Part shown: positions 1 through 7,569 of the stretch, in pieces
Numbering within the stretch: position 1 is the stretch's first letter
Layout of the letters: each line of letters starts with the position of its first letter
NCBI GenBank assembly: GCA_964457225.1
Contig: CAYWEM010000015.1
Location: 1 to 64,000 of the forward strand
DNA from: CAYWEM01 sp964457225
GTDB taxonomy: Bacteria > Acidobacteriota > Aminicenantia > UBA2199
Direction of reading: 5' to 3'
DNA: 64,000 nucleotides
Translations under genes and position numbers: made by a program
The notes under the pieces: model-generated
Told to the model about the DNA's origin: nothing
Seen by the model: the letters and a program-made list of their open reading frames with translations, nothing else
Databases searched by the model: none

Positions 1-55
1 TCGTGAAGGCGGCCGCACCATCGGCGCCGGCTCGGTAACCGAGATTTTGGAATAA
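1..55 (+). CDS. tuf: Elongation factor Tu, C-terminal end (partial)
   Basis: Only the last 17 codons are present, in the frame starting at base 2 and ending in TAA at 53-55. The residues REGGRTIGAGSVTEILE match the universally conserved C-terminal strand of EF-Tu, the GTPase that delivers aminoacyl-tRNA to the ribosome. The place before rpmG, tRNA-Trp, secE and nusG is the classical bacterial order. The rest of the gene lies left of the window. Confidence 0.93.
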   Translation, partial: REGGRTIGAGSVTEILE

Positions 56-56
56 C

Positions 57-221
57 ATGGCCAAAAACGAAAAAAGAATCAACGTCGGTCTGAAGTGTTC
101 CGACTGCAGTGAAAAAAACTATTCCACCACCAAGAACAAGCAGAACACGACGGAAAAGCTCAACCTGCAGAAGTACTGCTCAAGGTGTTCAAAGCATACC
201 CTTCATAAGGAGGTCAAATAG
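57..221 (+). CDS. rpmG: 50S ribosomal protein L33
   Basis: A 54-residue protein, too short for most ORF filters, starting at ATG one base after the tuf stop. It has the L33 pattern with two cysteine pairs (CSDC near residue 14 and CSRC near residue 42), so it is the zinc-binding form of L33. It is Lys/Asn-rich, as the family is. L33 sits near the E site of the large subunit. Its TAG stop (219-221) overlaps the first two bases of the downstream tRNA-Trp gene. Confidence 0.95.
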   Translation: MAKNEKRINVGLKCSDCSEKNYSTTKNKQNTTEKLNLQKYCSRCSKHTLHKEVK

Positions 222-291
222 GTCAGTAGCTCAATGGTAGAGCATCGGTCTCCAAAACCGGTGGCTGGGGGTTCGAGTCCCTCCTGACCTG
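220..291 (+). tRNA. tRNA-Trp (anticodon CCA)
   Basis: A 72-base cloverleaf can be folded by hand: acceptor stem AGGTCAG (220-226) with CTGACCT (284-290), a four-pair D stem GCTC/GAGC, anticodon stem TCGGT/ACCGG around loop CTCCAAA with anticodon CCA, and T stem GGGGG/CCCTC with loop TTCGAGT. The discriminator base is G291. The 3' CCA is not encoded and must be added. It lies between rpmG and secE, a common location for tRNA-Trp. Its 5' end lies inside the rpmG stop codon. Confidence 0.97.
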
Positions 292-301
292 TTTTGAAAT
301 T

Positions 302-514
302 ATGGAAAAAAAAGCCAATATATTCAGGCGCGTGCAGAATTACCTGCGGGAAATCGTCGGTGAACTGAAAAAAGTCACCTGGCCTTCCCGCAATGATCTG
401 CAAAAAACGACCATAGCCGTTTTCGTGGCCTCGATGTTTTTCGGGGTATACCTGTTCGTGGTTGACTTCATTTTTTCCACCCTGATCAATGAAGTCATCA
501 GCCTGCTGAAATAG
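302..514 (+). CDS. secE: Preprotein translocase subunit SecE
   Basis: A 70-residue protein of the single-span SecE type. The amphipathic stretch LREIVGELKKVTWPSRNDL (about residues 16-34), with the conserved KKVTWPS, is followed by one hydrophobic helix (about residues 38-60). SecE clamps SecY in the inner-membrane translocon. It starts 10 bases after tRNA-Trp and is followed 9 bases later by nusG, the standard arrangement. It is the short form without the two extra N-terminal helices of enterobacterial SecE. Confidence 0.96.
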   Translation: MEKKANIFRRVQNYLREIVGELKKVTWPSRNDLQKTTIAVFVASMFFGVYLFVVDFIFSTLINEVISLLK

Positions 515-523
515 GACAGTTTT

Positions 524-1054
524 ATGGCCTTTGAATGGTATATAATCCAGGTCTTTTCCGGATCCGAAGAGTACGTGGTCAGGGCGCTGGAAGAAAAGAT
601 AAGAAAGCATGACATGCAGGAGCAGATCAAGGACATAGTAATCCCCAAGGAAAACGTGGTGGAAATAAAAGAAGGGAAGAAGGTGGTCAGTGAGAAACGC
701 TCTTTCCCCGGCTATATCCTGATTCAGATGGAAATGAACGACAAGAACTGGTACTTTGTGCGTAATACGCCTAAAGTGACCGGCTTTGTCGGCGGCGGCA
801 GGAAGCCCAAGCCTCTTTCGGCCAAGGAAGTCGCCGTTGTGCTGAACCACATTGAAGCGACCCACGAAAAACCCAAGCCCAAGTATCATTTTGAATCCGG
901 AGAAGCGATCAAGATCATTGACGGTCCCTTTGTCAATTTCAACGGCATTGTAGAAACCGTAAACGAAGAGAAGAATCTCCTGCGGGTCACGGTGACCATT
1001 TTCGGCCGCACCACCCCGGTGGATCTGAATTTCCTGCAAGTAGAGAAGATTTAG
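524..1054 (+). CDS. nusG: Transcription termination/antitermination factor NusG
   Basis: A 176-residue protein with the NGN domain at the N-terminus (WYIIQVFSGSE, then PGYILIQMEM and RNTPKVTGFVG) and a C-terminal KOW domain (about residues 125-176, with GEAIKIIDGPFVNFNGIVE). NusG binds the RNA polymerase clamp, raises processivity and links polymerase to Rho or the ribosome. Length is typical, with no large insertion between the domains. It lies between secE and rplK as in most bacteria. Confidence 0.97.
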   Translation: MAFEWYIIQVFSGSEEYVVRALEEKIRKHDMQEQIKDIVIPKENVVEIKEGKKVVSEKRSFPGYILIQMEMNDKNWYFVRNTPKVTGFVGGGRKPKPLSAKEVAVVLNHIEATHEKPKPKYHFESGEAIKIIDGPFVNFNGIVETVNEEKNLLRVTVTIFGRTTPVDLNFLQVEKI

Positions 1055-1063
1055 GAGTGAATC

Positions 1064-1516
1064 ATGGCAGCACCCAAGAGTAAAAAAGCCAAGGCGGTAA
1101 TCAAGGTTATAAAGTTTCAGCTTCCCGCCGGAAAAGCGACCCCGGCTCCGCCGGTCGGCCCGGCCCTCAGCCAGAGCGGCCTGAACATCATGGAGTTTGT
1201 CAACCAGTACAACAAGCTGACCGGAAAAATGGAAGACGACATGATCGTTCCGGTGGAGGTACTGGTACATCCCGATAAGACTTTCACCCTGAAACTGAAG
1301 ACTCCGCCGGTTGCCTATTTTCTGAAGAAGGCGGCCGGGATCATGAAGGGTTCGAGCGAACCCAACAAGACCAAGGTGGGGAAACTGACCGTAAAGCAGA
1401 TCGAGGAAATTGCCAAGGCCAAAATGGTGGATTTGAACACCTCGGATCTTGAACAGGCCAGGAAAATAGTCGAAGGCTCGGCAAGAAGTATGGGATTGGA
1501 GATAAAGAATGGCTAA
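1064..1516 (+). CDS. rplK: 50S ribosomal protein L11
   Basis: A 150-residue L11 with the proline-rich hinge start (FQLPAGKATPAPPVGPALSQ) and the C-terminal 23S rRNA-binding domain. It is slightly longer than the usual 141-143 residues because of a Lys/Ala-rich N-terminal extension (AAPKSKKAKAVI). L11 forms the GTPase-associated stalk base with L10 and L12. The start ATG has a GGAG-type site upstream. Its 3' end overlaps the rplA start by 8 bases, suggesting translational coupling. Confidence 0.97.
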   Translation: MAAPKSKKAKAVIKVIKFQLPAGKATPAPPVGPALSQSGLNIMEFVNQYNKLTGKMEDDMIVPVEVLVHPDKTFTLKLKTPPVAYFLKKAAGIMKGSSEPNKTKVGKLTVKQIEEIAKAKMVDLNTSDLEQARKIVEGSARSMGLEIKNG

Positions 1517-2204
1517 AAGAGGAAAAGCTTATCTGAAAGCAAAACAAGCAGTGGACATCAGGGATTATTCCCTGGCCGATGCCCTGAACAACCTGCGTGA
1601 AGGCAAGTACGCCAAGTTTGATGAGTCGGTTGATATCGCCATCAGGCTTGGAGTTGATCCCAAGTATCCCGACCAGATGGTGCGCGGCACGGTTACTCTG
1701 CCTCACGGCACCGGGAAAACCAAGCGGGTGCTGGTCATTGCCGCCGGTGAGAAACAGAAGGAGGCCGAAGAGGCCGGCGCCGACTTTATCGGCGGTGAAG
1801 AAGTCATTGAAAGAATTCAGAAAGAGAACTGGTTTGACTACGACGTGGTGGTCACCACTCCGGACATGATGAAAAGCGTCGGCAGGCTCGGCAAAACACT
1901 CGGCACCAAGGGGTTGATGCCCAGTCCCAAAGCCGGTACCGTCACCTTCAACATCAAGGATGCCGTCTCGGAAATCAAGAAAGGCCGGATCGAATTCAGG
2001 GTTGACAAGACCGGCATCGTCCACGCTTCAGTCGGCAAGATATCCTTTGCGGACGAAAAGTTGGCCGACAACGTGCGGGCCTTTGCATCCACGGTCATCA
2101 AGGCCCGTCCGGCGGCGGTCAAAGGACGCTATCTGAAAAGCATCCATCTCAGCCTGACCATGAGTCCGGCGGTCAAGATCGCCTTGCAGGAATTCGAAGC
2201 CTAG
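1509..2204 (+). CDS. rplA: 50S ribosomal protein L1
   Basis: A 231-residue L1, the normal length. Typical L1 segments are visible: FDESVDIAIRLGVDPKYPDQ, the MVRGTVTLPHGTGK loop, LGTKGLMPSPKAGTV, and the C-terminal RPAAVKGRYLKSIHLSLTM. L1 binds 23S rRNA at the E-site stalk and in many bacteria represses its own operon. The ATG at 1509 lies within the end of rplK. I did not identify an L1-binding mRNA element. Confidence 0.97.
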   Translation: MAKRGKAYLKAKQAVDIRDYSLADALNNLREGKYAKFDESVDIAIRLGVDPKYPDQMVRGTVTLPHGTGKTKRVLVIAAGEKQKEAEEAGADFIGGEEVIERIQKENWFDYDVVVTTPDMMKSVGRLGKTLGTKGLMPSPKAGTVTFNIKDAVSEIKKGRIEFRVDKTGIVHASVGKISFADEKLADNVRAFASTVIKARPAAVKGRYLKSIHLSLTMSPAVKIALQEFEA

Positions 2205-2222
2205 GCGCCCAGGAGGAAAGAA

Positions 2223-2759
2223 GTGGCAAGCAAGCAGATATTGCAGGAGAAAGAAAAACAGGTTGCCAAGCTTGGCGAAATATTTAAAAGCAACGGGGTT
2301 TTCCTCTTCGATTACCGCGGTCTCAAGGTTTCTGAAATGGAAGACCTGCGCCGTCGCGCCCGCAATCTCAACGGGGGGCTGATGGTAATAAAGAACCGGC
2401 TGGCCATAAAAAGCCTGGAAAAGAACCAGGCCGGCATCGGCCGCGAAGTTCTGAACGGACCTCTGGCAGTGGCTTTCAGCGGTGAAAACTTCATCGAAGT
2501 GGCCAAGATGATGGTCGAATACGAAAAGGAAAGTAAAAAAATCCGCATTGTTTCCGGTTTTATTGAAGAAAAATTCGTGAGCAGCACTCAGATCGTCGAA
2601 GTAGCCAAGCTCCCGGGTCGTGAGCAGTTGTTGGCCCAGCTGGCCCTTTCCATGGCGATGCCTTTGAAGAAAATGGGAGCCGCCCTGCGCAGCCCCCTGG
2701 TTTCCATGCTGGTATTGTTACAAAATCTTAAAGATAAAAAAGAGAAAGGAGGACAATAG
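2223..2759 (+). CDS. rplJ: 50S ribosomal protein L10
   Basis: A 178-residue L10 (P0 stalk protein) starting at GTG (2223), preceded by AGGAGGAAAG, a very strong ribosome-binding site that decides this start. The N-terminal rRNA-binding domain (FLFDYRGLKVSEMEDLRR, then MVIKNRLAIKSL) and the C-terminal helix that carries L12 dimers are both present. It lies 18 bases after rplA and 2 bases before rplL. No long rplJ leader of the enterobacterial kind can fit in the gap. Confidence 0.96.
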   Translation: MASKQILQEKEKQVAKLGEIFKSNGVFLFDYRGLKVSEMEDLRRRARNLNGGLMVIKNRLAIKSLEKNQAGIGREVLNGPLAVAFSGENFIEVAKMMVEYEKESKKIRIVSGFIEEKFVSSTQIVEVAKLPGREQLLAQLALSMAMPLKKMGAALRSPLVSMLVLLQNLKDKKEKGGQ

Positions 2760-2761
2760 TC

Positions 2762-3154
2762 ATGGCCGCGATTAAAAAAGAGGATTTCTTTTCCCATCTG
2801 GACAAGCTGACGGTTCTGGAGCTTGCCGACTACATCAAGGAATTCGAAAGCAGGTACGGTATCAAGGCTGAAATGGCCGCCATGCCGATGGCCGCCGGAG
2901 CCGGAGTTCAGGCTGCCGTTGAAGAGAGCCAGGAAGAAGAGAAGACTGAATTCGACATTCACCTGAAGGACGTTGGAGCCAAGAAAATCAACGTGATCAA
3001 GGTGGTCAGGGAAGTGACCGATCTCGGGCTCAAGGAAGCCAAGGATGCCGTGGACAATGCTCCCGGAGTCATCAAGAAGGGCGTTTCCAAGGAAGAAGCT
3101 GAAACTATCAAGAAGAAATTCGAAGAGGTGGGAGCCCAGATCGAAATCAAGTAG
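2762..3154 (+). CDS. rplL: 50S ribosomal protein L7/L12
   Basis: A 130-residue L12. The N-terminal dimerisation part, an Ala/Met-rich flexible hinge (AAMPMAAGAGVQAAVEE) and the C-terminal factor-binding domain (VGAKKINVIKVVREVTDLGL, then KEAKDAVDNAPGVIKKG) are all seen. It forms the mobile stalk that recruits translational GTPases. A strong AGGAGG site precedes the ATG. The 53-base gap to rpoB holds no clear terminator. Confidence 0.97.
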   Translation: MAAIKKEDFFSHLDKLTVLELADYIKEFESRYGIKAEMAAMPMAAGAGVQAAVEESQEEEKTEFDIHLKDVGAKKINVIKVVREVTDLGLKEAKDAVDNAPGVIKKGVSKEEAETIKKKFEEVGAQIEIK

Positions 3155-3207
3155 TCAATGGCTTTTAACAAAACCTGCTCCCCTTGCTTGCCTTTGAAGG
3201 GATGATT

Positions 3208-6200
3208 ATGCAACAAAATAACTATTTGAAGCGAACCAGTTTCTCAAAAATCGGCAATTTTCTGGAAGTCCCGGATCTCCTGGAAGTCCAGAAACAATCG
3301 TTTGAAACATTTCTGCAGATATCCGAGTTCCCTGAAAAGAGGAAAAACAGCGGGCTGCAGTCGGCATTCAAGTCGATTTTCCCGATATCCGATTTCAAGG
3401 AAACCGCCATTCTGGAATTCGTTTCGTATTCGCTGGGTGACTGGTCCTGTAAATGCGGACACCTGCAGGCTATCGAGGATTCGCGTCCTTTCTGCCGGGC
3501 CTGCGGCTCGATACTGGCGGCGAACAACGATTTCGGAGCAAAGTCAATATGTCCTGAGTGCCAGGCCAAAGGCACGGTCGCCCAGAAAACATGCGAGCTC
3601 TGCGGTGACAGCGTTCGCCTGAAAATCCGTTACAAGCCGGAAGAATGCCTGGACAAAGGCTTTGACTATTCGATTCCCTTGAAGGTGAAACTGCGCCTGG
3701 CTGTTTATGCCGAAAACAAGAAAGGCGAAAAGATCATCAAGGATGTCAAGGAGCAGGAAATCTTCTTTGGTGACATGCCCTGCATGACAGACAACGGCAC
3801 TTTCATCATCAACGGTACGGAAAGAGTCGTAGTTTCGCAATTGCAGAGATCACCCGGAGTTTATTTTCTTCCAGGCAAGACGCGCGGGGAATTCACGGCC
3901 AAGCTGATTCCGGCCCGCGGCGCCTGGATTGAATTCGAAGAGAAACTCAACCTGTTGCAGATCAGACTGGACAAGAAAACCAAGAGGGTAAACGTCACGA
4001 CGTTTTTGAAGGCCATGGGCCTGGCTGACGACCTGGAAATCCTCAAGAGTTTTTATTCCATCGTTTCCGCCAAGGTGGAGAACGGTATATTTTACTTTCA
4101 GAATTCCCGTTTTCTCAAGGACATCAAGACCAGCGCAGCTGTTATTGATTCACAGGGTAATGAAATTCTCGCTTCCGGTCAGAAAATAATGATCAAGAAC
4201 ATCAAGGATTTCGAGAAGGCCGGTCTTGAATTCATTCCGGTCGATATCGAGATGTTTGAAGATCTGTATTCGGCTTCATCGATCGATAGCGTGCTGAGAT
4301 TCAACGAACCGATCGAAACCGCCCAGATCAAGAAACTGCGCAAACTCAACCGTGAGTTTGCTGTTTTTTTTCCGGAAAATGAAGAGGAAGAAATGGGGCC
4401 GATGCTGGCTTTCACCCTGCGCAAGGACAAGAAAAAGCGCGATCAGGAAAGCCAGGACAAGTCCGGGGCTCAGCAGGAAACCGACCAGGACGACAAGGTC
4501 AGCAAGAATCAGAGTGACGCCTATATCGAAATATTTAAGAAAATGCGTCCCGGCGAGCCTGTTACCGTGGAAGGCGCGCGCAAATTCTTTGAAAACATGA
4601 TGTTCGATGTAAAGCGCTACGACCTGAGCTCGGTGGGCCGCCTAAAACTGAATATCAAGCTTGGATTCACCCCGGAACACAATGCCGACGTACACGTCCT
4701 GACCGTTCAGGACATGGTTGAAATAGTCCGCTACTTCCTGCGCCTCAAGTACGACAACAGCGGTCGCATGAAGGTGGACGACATCGACCACCTTTCCAAC
4801 CGCCGCATCAGGGCGGTCGGGGAGCTGGTGGAAAACGCTTTCCGCATAGGCTTGACCAGGCTGGAAAAGATCATTCGTGAACGGATCACCAATGCCGAGG
4901 ATATCTCGGTACTGCTGCCCCGTGAACTGATCAACACCAAGCCGGTTTTTGCCGCGCTGAAAGAATTCTTCGGGACTTCCCAGCTGTCCCAGTTCATGGA
5001 CCAGACCAATCCGATAGCCGAGACGACTCATAAGCGCAGGGTATCCGCACTTGGACCCGGCGGTTTGAACCGCGACCGGGCCGGTTTCGAGGTGCGCGAT
5101 GTCCATTCTTCTCATTACGGCCGCATCTGCCCCATTGAAACACCTGAAGGCCCCAACATCGGCCTGATCACGTCTTTTACCACCTACACCCGGGTCAACG
5201 AGTTCGGCTTTTTGGAAACACCGTACCGCAAAGTGGAAAACAGCAGAATGGTCAACTATTTCCAGGTTGATTTTCCCGGTGAATCACGTTTTAAATTCAA
5301 GGAAGTGGTCAAAGAGGACGATCTGTTGGCGGAAATAGAAAATCTGCGAAAAAAAGGCCGTGAACTGCCGGTTTTTCATTTTCATCCCTTTTACCTGACC
5401 GCCTGGGAAGAGGAAAACTACACCATCGCCCAGGCCAGCGCCAAGGTCGATGAAAAGGGAAACTTCATCAACAAGCGGGTCAATGCCCGTCGGGCCGGTG
5501 AAACCCTCCTGGCTGAAGTCCATGAAATAGACTACGTTGACGTGTCACCCAAGCAGATAGTTTCGGTGACTGCGGCCCTGATTCCATTTTTGGAACACGA
5601 TGACGCCAACCGTGCCCTGATGGGTTCAAACATGCAGCGCCAGGCCGTTCCCCTGATCTCTCCGGAAGTGCCGATAGTCGGTACCGGGCTGGAACACAAA
5701 CTCTGCAAGGATTCAGGAGTGGCCGTGGTCTGCCGGCGTAACGGTGTGGTCATGAACGTCGATGCTGAGAGAGTCATCGTCAAAGTGGATTCAGAATCGC
5801 TCGGTGACGGGGATTTTTCGGAAATAAGCGCCGACCTCTACGAAATGAACAAGTTCCGGCGCTCAAACCAGAACACCCTGGTCAACCAGCGCCCCCTGGT
5901 CAAGGTTGGAGATCAGGTTGAAAGAGGCCAGATACTCTGTGACGGGGCCTCTACCTGCAAGGGGGAATTGGCGCTGGGCCGCAATATCCTGACTGCTTTC
6001 GTTCCCTGGCGCGGTTTCAACTATGAAGACGCGATCGTGTTGAGTGAAAGGATGGTCAAGGATTCGGTTTTCAATTCGGTCTACATAGTCGAGGAAAGTA
6101 TTGAAGCCCGGGAAACAAAACTCGGGGCCGAGGAAATAACCCGTGACATTCCCGGTGTGTCCGACAACGTTTTGCGTAATCTGGATGAGAACGGGATAGT

Positions 6201-7560
6201 GAGAATCGGGGCCAAGGTCAAGCCCGGGGAAATCCTGGTCGGCAAGGTTTCACCCAAGGGAGAAACCCAGCTCTCTCCGGAAGAAAAGCTTCTGCGGGCC
6301 ATATTCGGGGAGCAGGCTTCCGAAATAAAGGATTCATCTCTCTATTGCCCTCCGGGAGTTGAAGGCACGGTTATAGACGTTAAAATATTTACCAGGCGCG
6401 GTTCTGAGAAGGACAAAAGGGCCAGGGAAATAGACGGTTTTGAAGTTGCCAAGCTGGAGCGGAATTTTGCCGATGAAAAACGGATACTCCAGGCGGAAAA
6501 GTTTGTCAAAATCAGGGATGTACTGAAAAAAGAGTCTCTTATCAAGGATTTCAGCCTCAACGGCTTTAAGACCGCCAAGGGGAAAACCCTTGACGCCAAG
6601 GTGCTGAACGGTCTGAGTGACGAACTGGTCAAAGAAATCAAAAAATGCGTCAGCGATGCCGCGAAGAGCAGAATCACCGATATTGAAAAAAAGGTGAAAC
6701 TGCACGTAGAAGCGCTGCGCAAGGAAATTGAAATCAAGAAAGACCAGATGGAGAGGGGAGATGAATTCGCTCCCGGAGTCATCAAGGTGGTCAAGGTTCT
6801 GATCGCCAATAACCGGAAAGTTTCAGTGGGAGATAAAATGGCCGGCCGGCACGGTAACAAGGGCGTAGTGGCCAGGATCATGCCCGAGGAAGACATGCCT
6901 TTCCTGGAAGACGGCACTCCGGTCGACATAGTCCTGAATCCCCTGGGCGTGCCTTCACGCATGAACGTGGGCCAGGTCTACGAGCTGATTCTTTCCTGGG
7001 CCGGGAAAGAACTGGGGCTTCATTTTGAAACCCCGGTATTCGACGGCGCCACCGAAGCGGAAGTCGTGGCTCAAATGAACCAGGCCGGCTTGCCGGCTGA
7101 CGGCAAGGTCGTCCTTTTTGACGGCATGACCGGTCAACAGTTCAAGAACAAGGTCACAGTCGGCTACATGTACATGATGAAATTGGAGCACATGGTTGAC
7201 GACAAGATTCATGCCCGCTCCACCGGACCATACTCCCTGATCACCCAGCAGCCCCTCGGCGGCAAGGCCCAGTTCGGCGGTCAGAGAGTCGGCGAAATGG
7301 AAGTCTGGGCCCTTGAAGCTTACGGTGCCGCCCACATCCTGCAGGAAATGCTGACCATCAAGTCGGACAACATTTCCGGCCGCAACGAGATATACTCCGC
7401 GATCGTCAAGGGAACCATGGATTTCAATCCCGGACTGCCAGAGTCTTTTAACGTTCTGCTAAAGGAACTCAAGAGTCTGGCTTTGAACATCGAAATGATC
7501 AAAAGGGAAAAAGCCAGCGATGCTTCGAGACTCCAGGAAAATATCGCTAATATTTCCTAA
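3208..7560 (+). CDS. rpoB: RNA polymerase beta subunit with cysteine-rich N-terminal insertion
   Basis: A 1450-residue beta subunit. I chose the ATG at 3208 because GAAGGG lies 6 bases upstream; an in-frame ATG at 3202 and a TTG at 3184 are possible. The rifampicin region (SQLSQFMDQTNP, THKRRVSALGPGG) has the residues typical of sensitive enzymes. The switch and catalytic segments (LIPFLEHDDANRALMG, MAGRHGNKGVV) are present. Two insertions stand out against the family as I know it. One lies at residues about 79-135 with cysteines at 81, 83, 96, 99, 115, 118, 129 and 132. The other is a charged low-complexity stretch at about 405-440. The gene is followed 9 bases later by rpoC. Confidence 0.97.
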   Translation: MQQNNYLKRTSFSKIGNFLEVPDLLEVQKQSFETFLQISEFPEKRKNSGLQSAFKSIFPISDFKETAILEFVSYSLGDWSCKCGHLQAIEDSRPFCRACGSILAANNDFGAKSICPECQAKGTVAQKTCELCGDSVRLKIRYKPEECLDKGFDYSIPLKVKLRLAVYAENKKGEKIIKDVKEQEIFFGDMPCMTDNGTFIINGTERVVVSQLQRSPGVYFLPGKTRGEFTAKLIPARGAWIEFEEKLNLLQIRLDKKTKRVNVTTFLKAMGLADDLEILKSFYSIVSAKVENGIFYFQNSRFLKDIKTSAAVIDSQGNEILASGQKIMIKNIKDFEKAGLEFIPVDIEMFEDLYSASSIDSVLRFNEPIETAQIKKLRKLNREFAVFFPENEEEEMGPMLAFTLRKDKKKRDQESQDKSGAQQETDQDDKVSKNQSDAYIEIFKKMRPGEPVTVEGARKFFENMMFDVKRYDLSSVGRLKLNIKLGFTPEHNADVHVLTVQDMVEIVRYFLRLKYDNSGRMKVDDIDHLSNRRIRAVGELVENAFRIGLTRLEKIIRERITNAEDISVLLPRELINTKPVFAALKEFFGTSQLSQFMDQTNPIAETTHKRRVSALGPGGLNRDRAGFEVRDVHSSHYGRICPIETPEGPNIGLITSFTTYTRVNEFGFLETPYRKVENSRMVNYFQVDFPGESRFKFKEVVKEDDLLAEIENLRKKGRELPVFHFHPFYLTAWEEENYTIAQASAKVDEKGNFINKRVNARRAGETLLAEVHEIDYVDVSPKQIVSVTAALIPFLEHDDANRALMGSNMQRQAVPLISPEVPIVGTGLEHKLCKDSGVAVVCRRNGVVMNVDAERVIVKVDSESLGDGDFSEISADLYEMNKFRRSNQNTLVNQRPLVKVGDQVERGQILCDGASTCKGELALGRNILTAFVPWRGFNYEDAIVLSERMVKDSVFNSVYIVEESIEARETKLGAEEITRDIPGVSDNVLRNLDENGIVRIGAKVKPGEILVGKVSPKGETQLSPEEKLLRAIFGEQASEIKDSSLYCPPGVEGTVIDVKIFTRRGSEKDKRAREIDGFEVAKLERNFADEKRILQAEKFVKIRDVLKKESLIKDFSLNGFKTAKGKTLDAKVLNGLSDELVKEIKKCVSDAAKSRITDIEKKVKLHVEALRKEIEIKKDQMERGDEFAPGVIKVVKVLIANNRKVSVGDKMAGRHGNKGVVARIMPEEDMPFLEDGTPVDIVLNPLGVPSRMNVGQVYELILSWAGKELGLHFETPVFDGATEAEVVAQMNQAGLPADGKVVLFDGMTGQQFKNKVTVGYMYMMKLEHMVDDKIHARSTGPYSLITQQPLGGKAQFGGQRVGEMEVWALEAYGAAHILQEMLTIKSDNISGRNEIYSAIVKGTMDFNPGLPESFNVLLKELKSLALNIEMIKREKASDASRLQENIANIS

Positions 7561-7569
7561 GGAGCTTTC

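Noticed and set aside
203..1270. Long minus-strand open frame opposite secE, nusG and rplK
   Set aside because: It runs antisense to three certain genes, including a tRNA, and has no family resemblance; it is a shadow frame.
2205..2222. L10-type autoregulatory leader before rplJ
   Set aside because: The gap between rplA and rplJ is only 18 bases and holds a simple ribosome-binding site.
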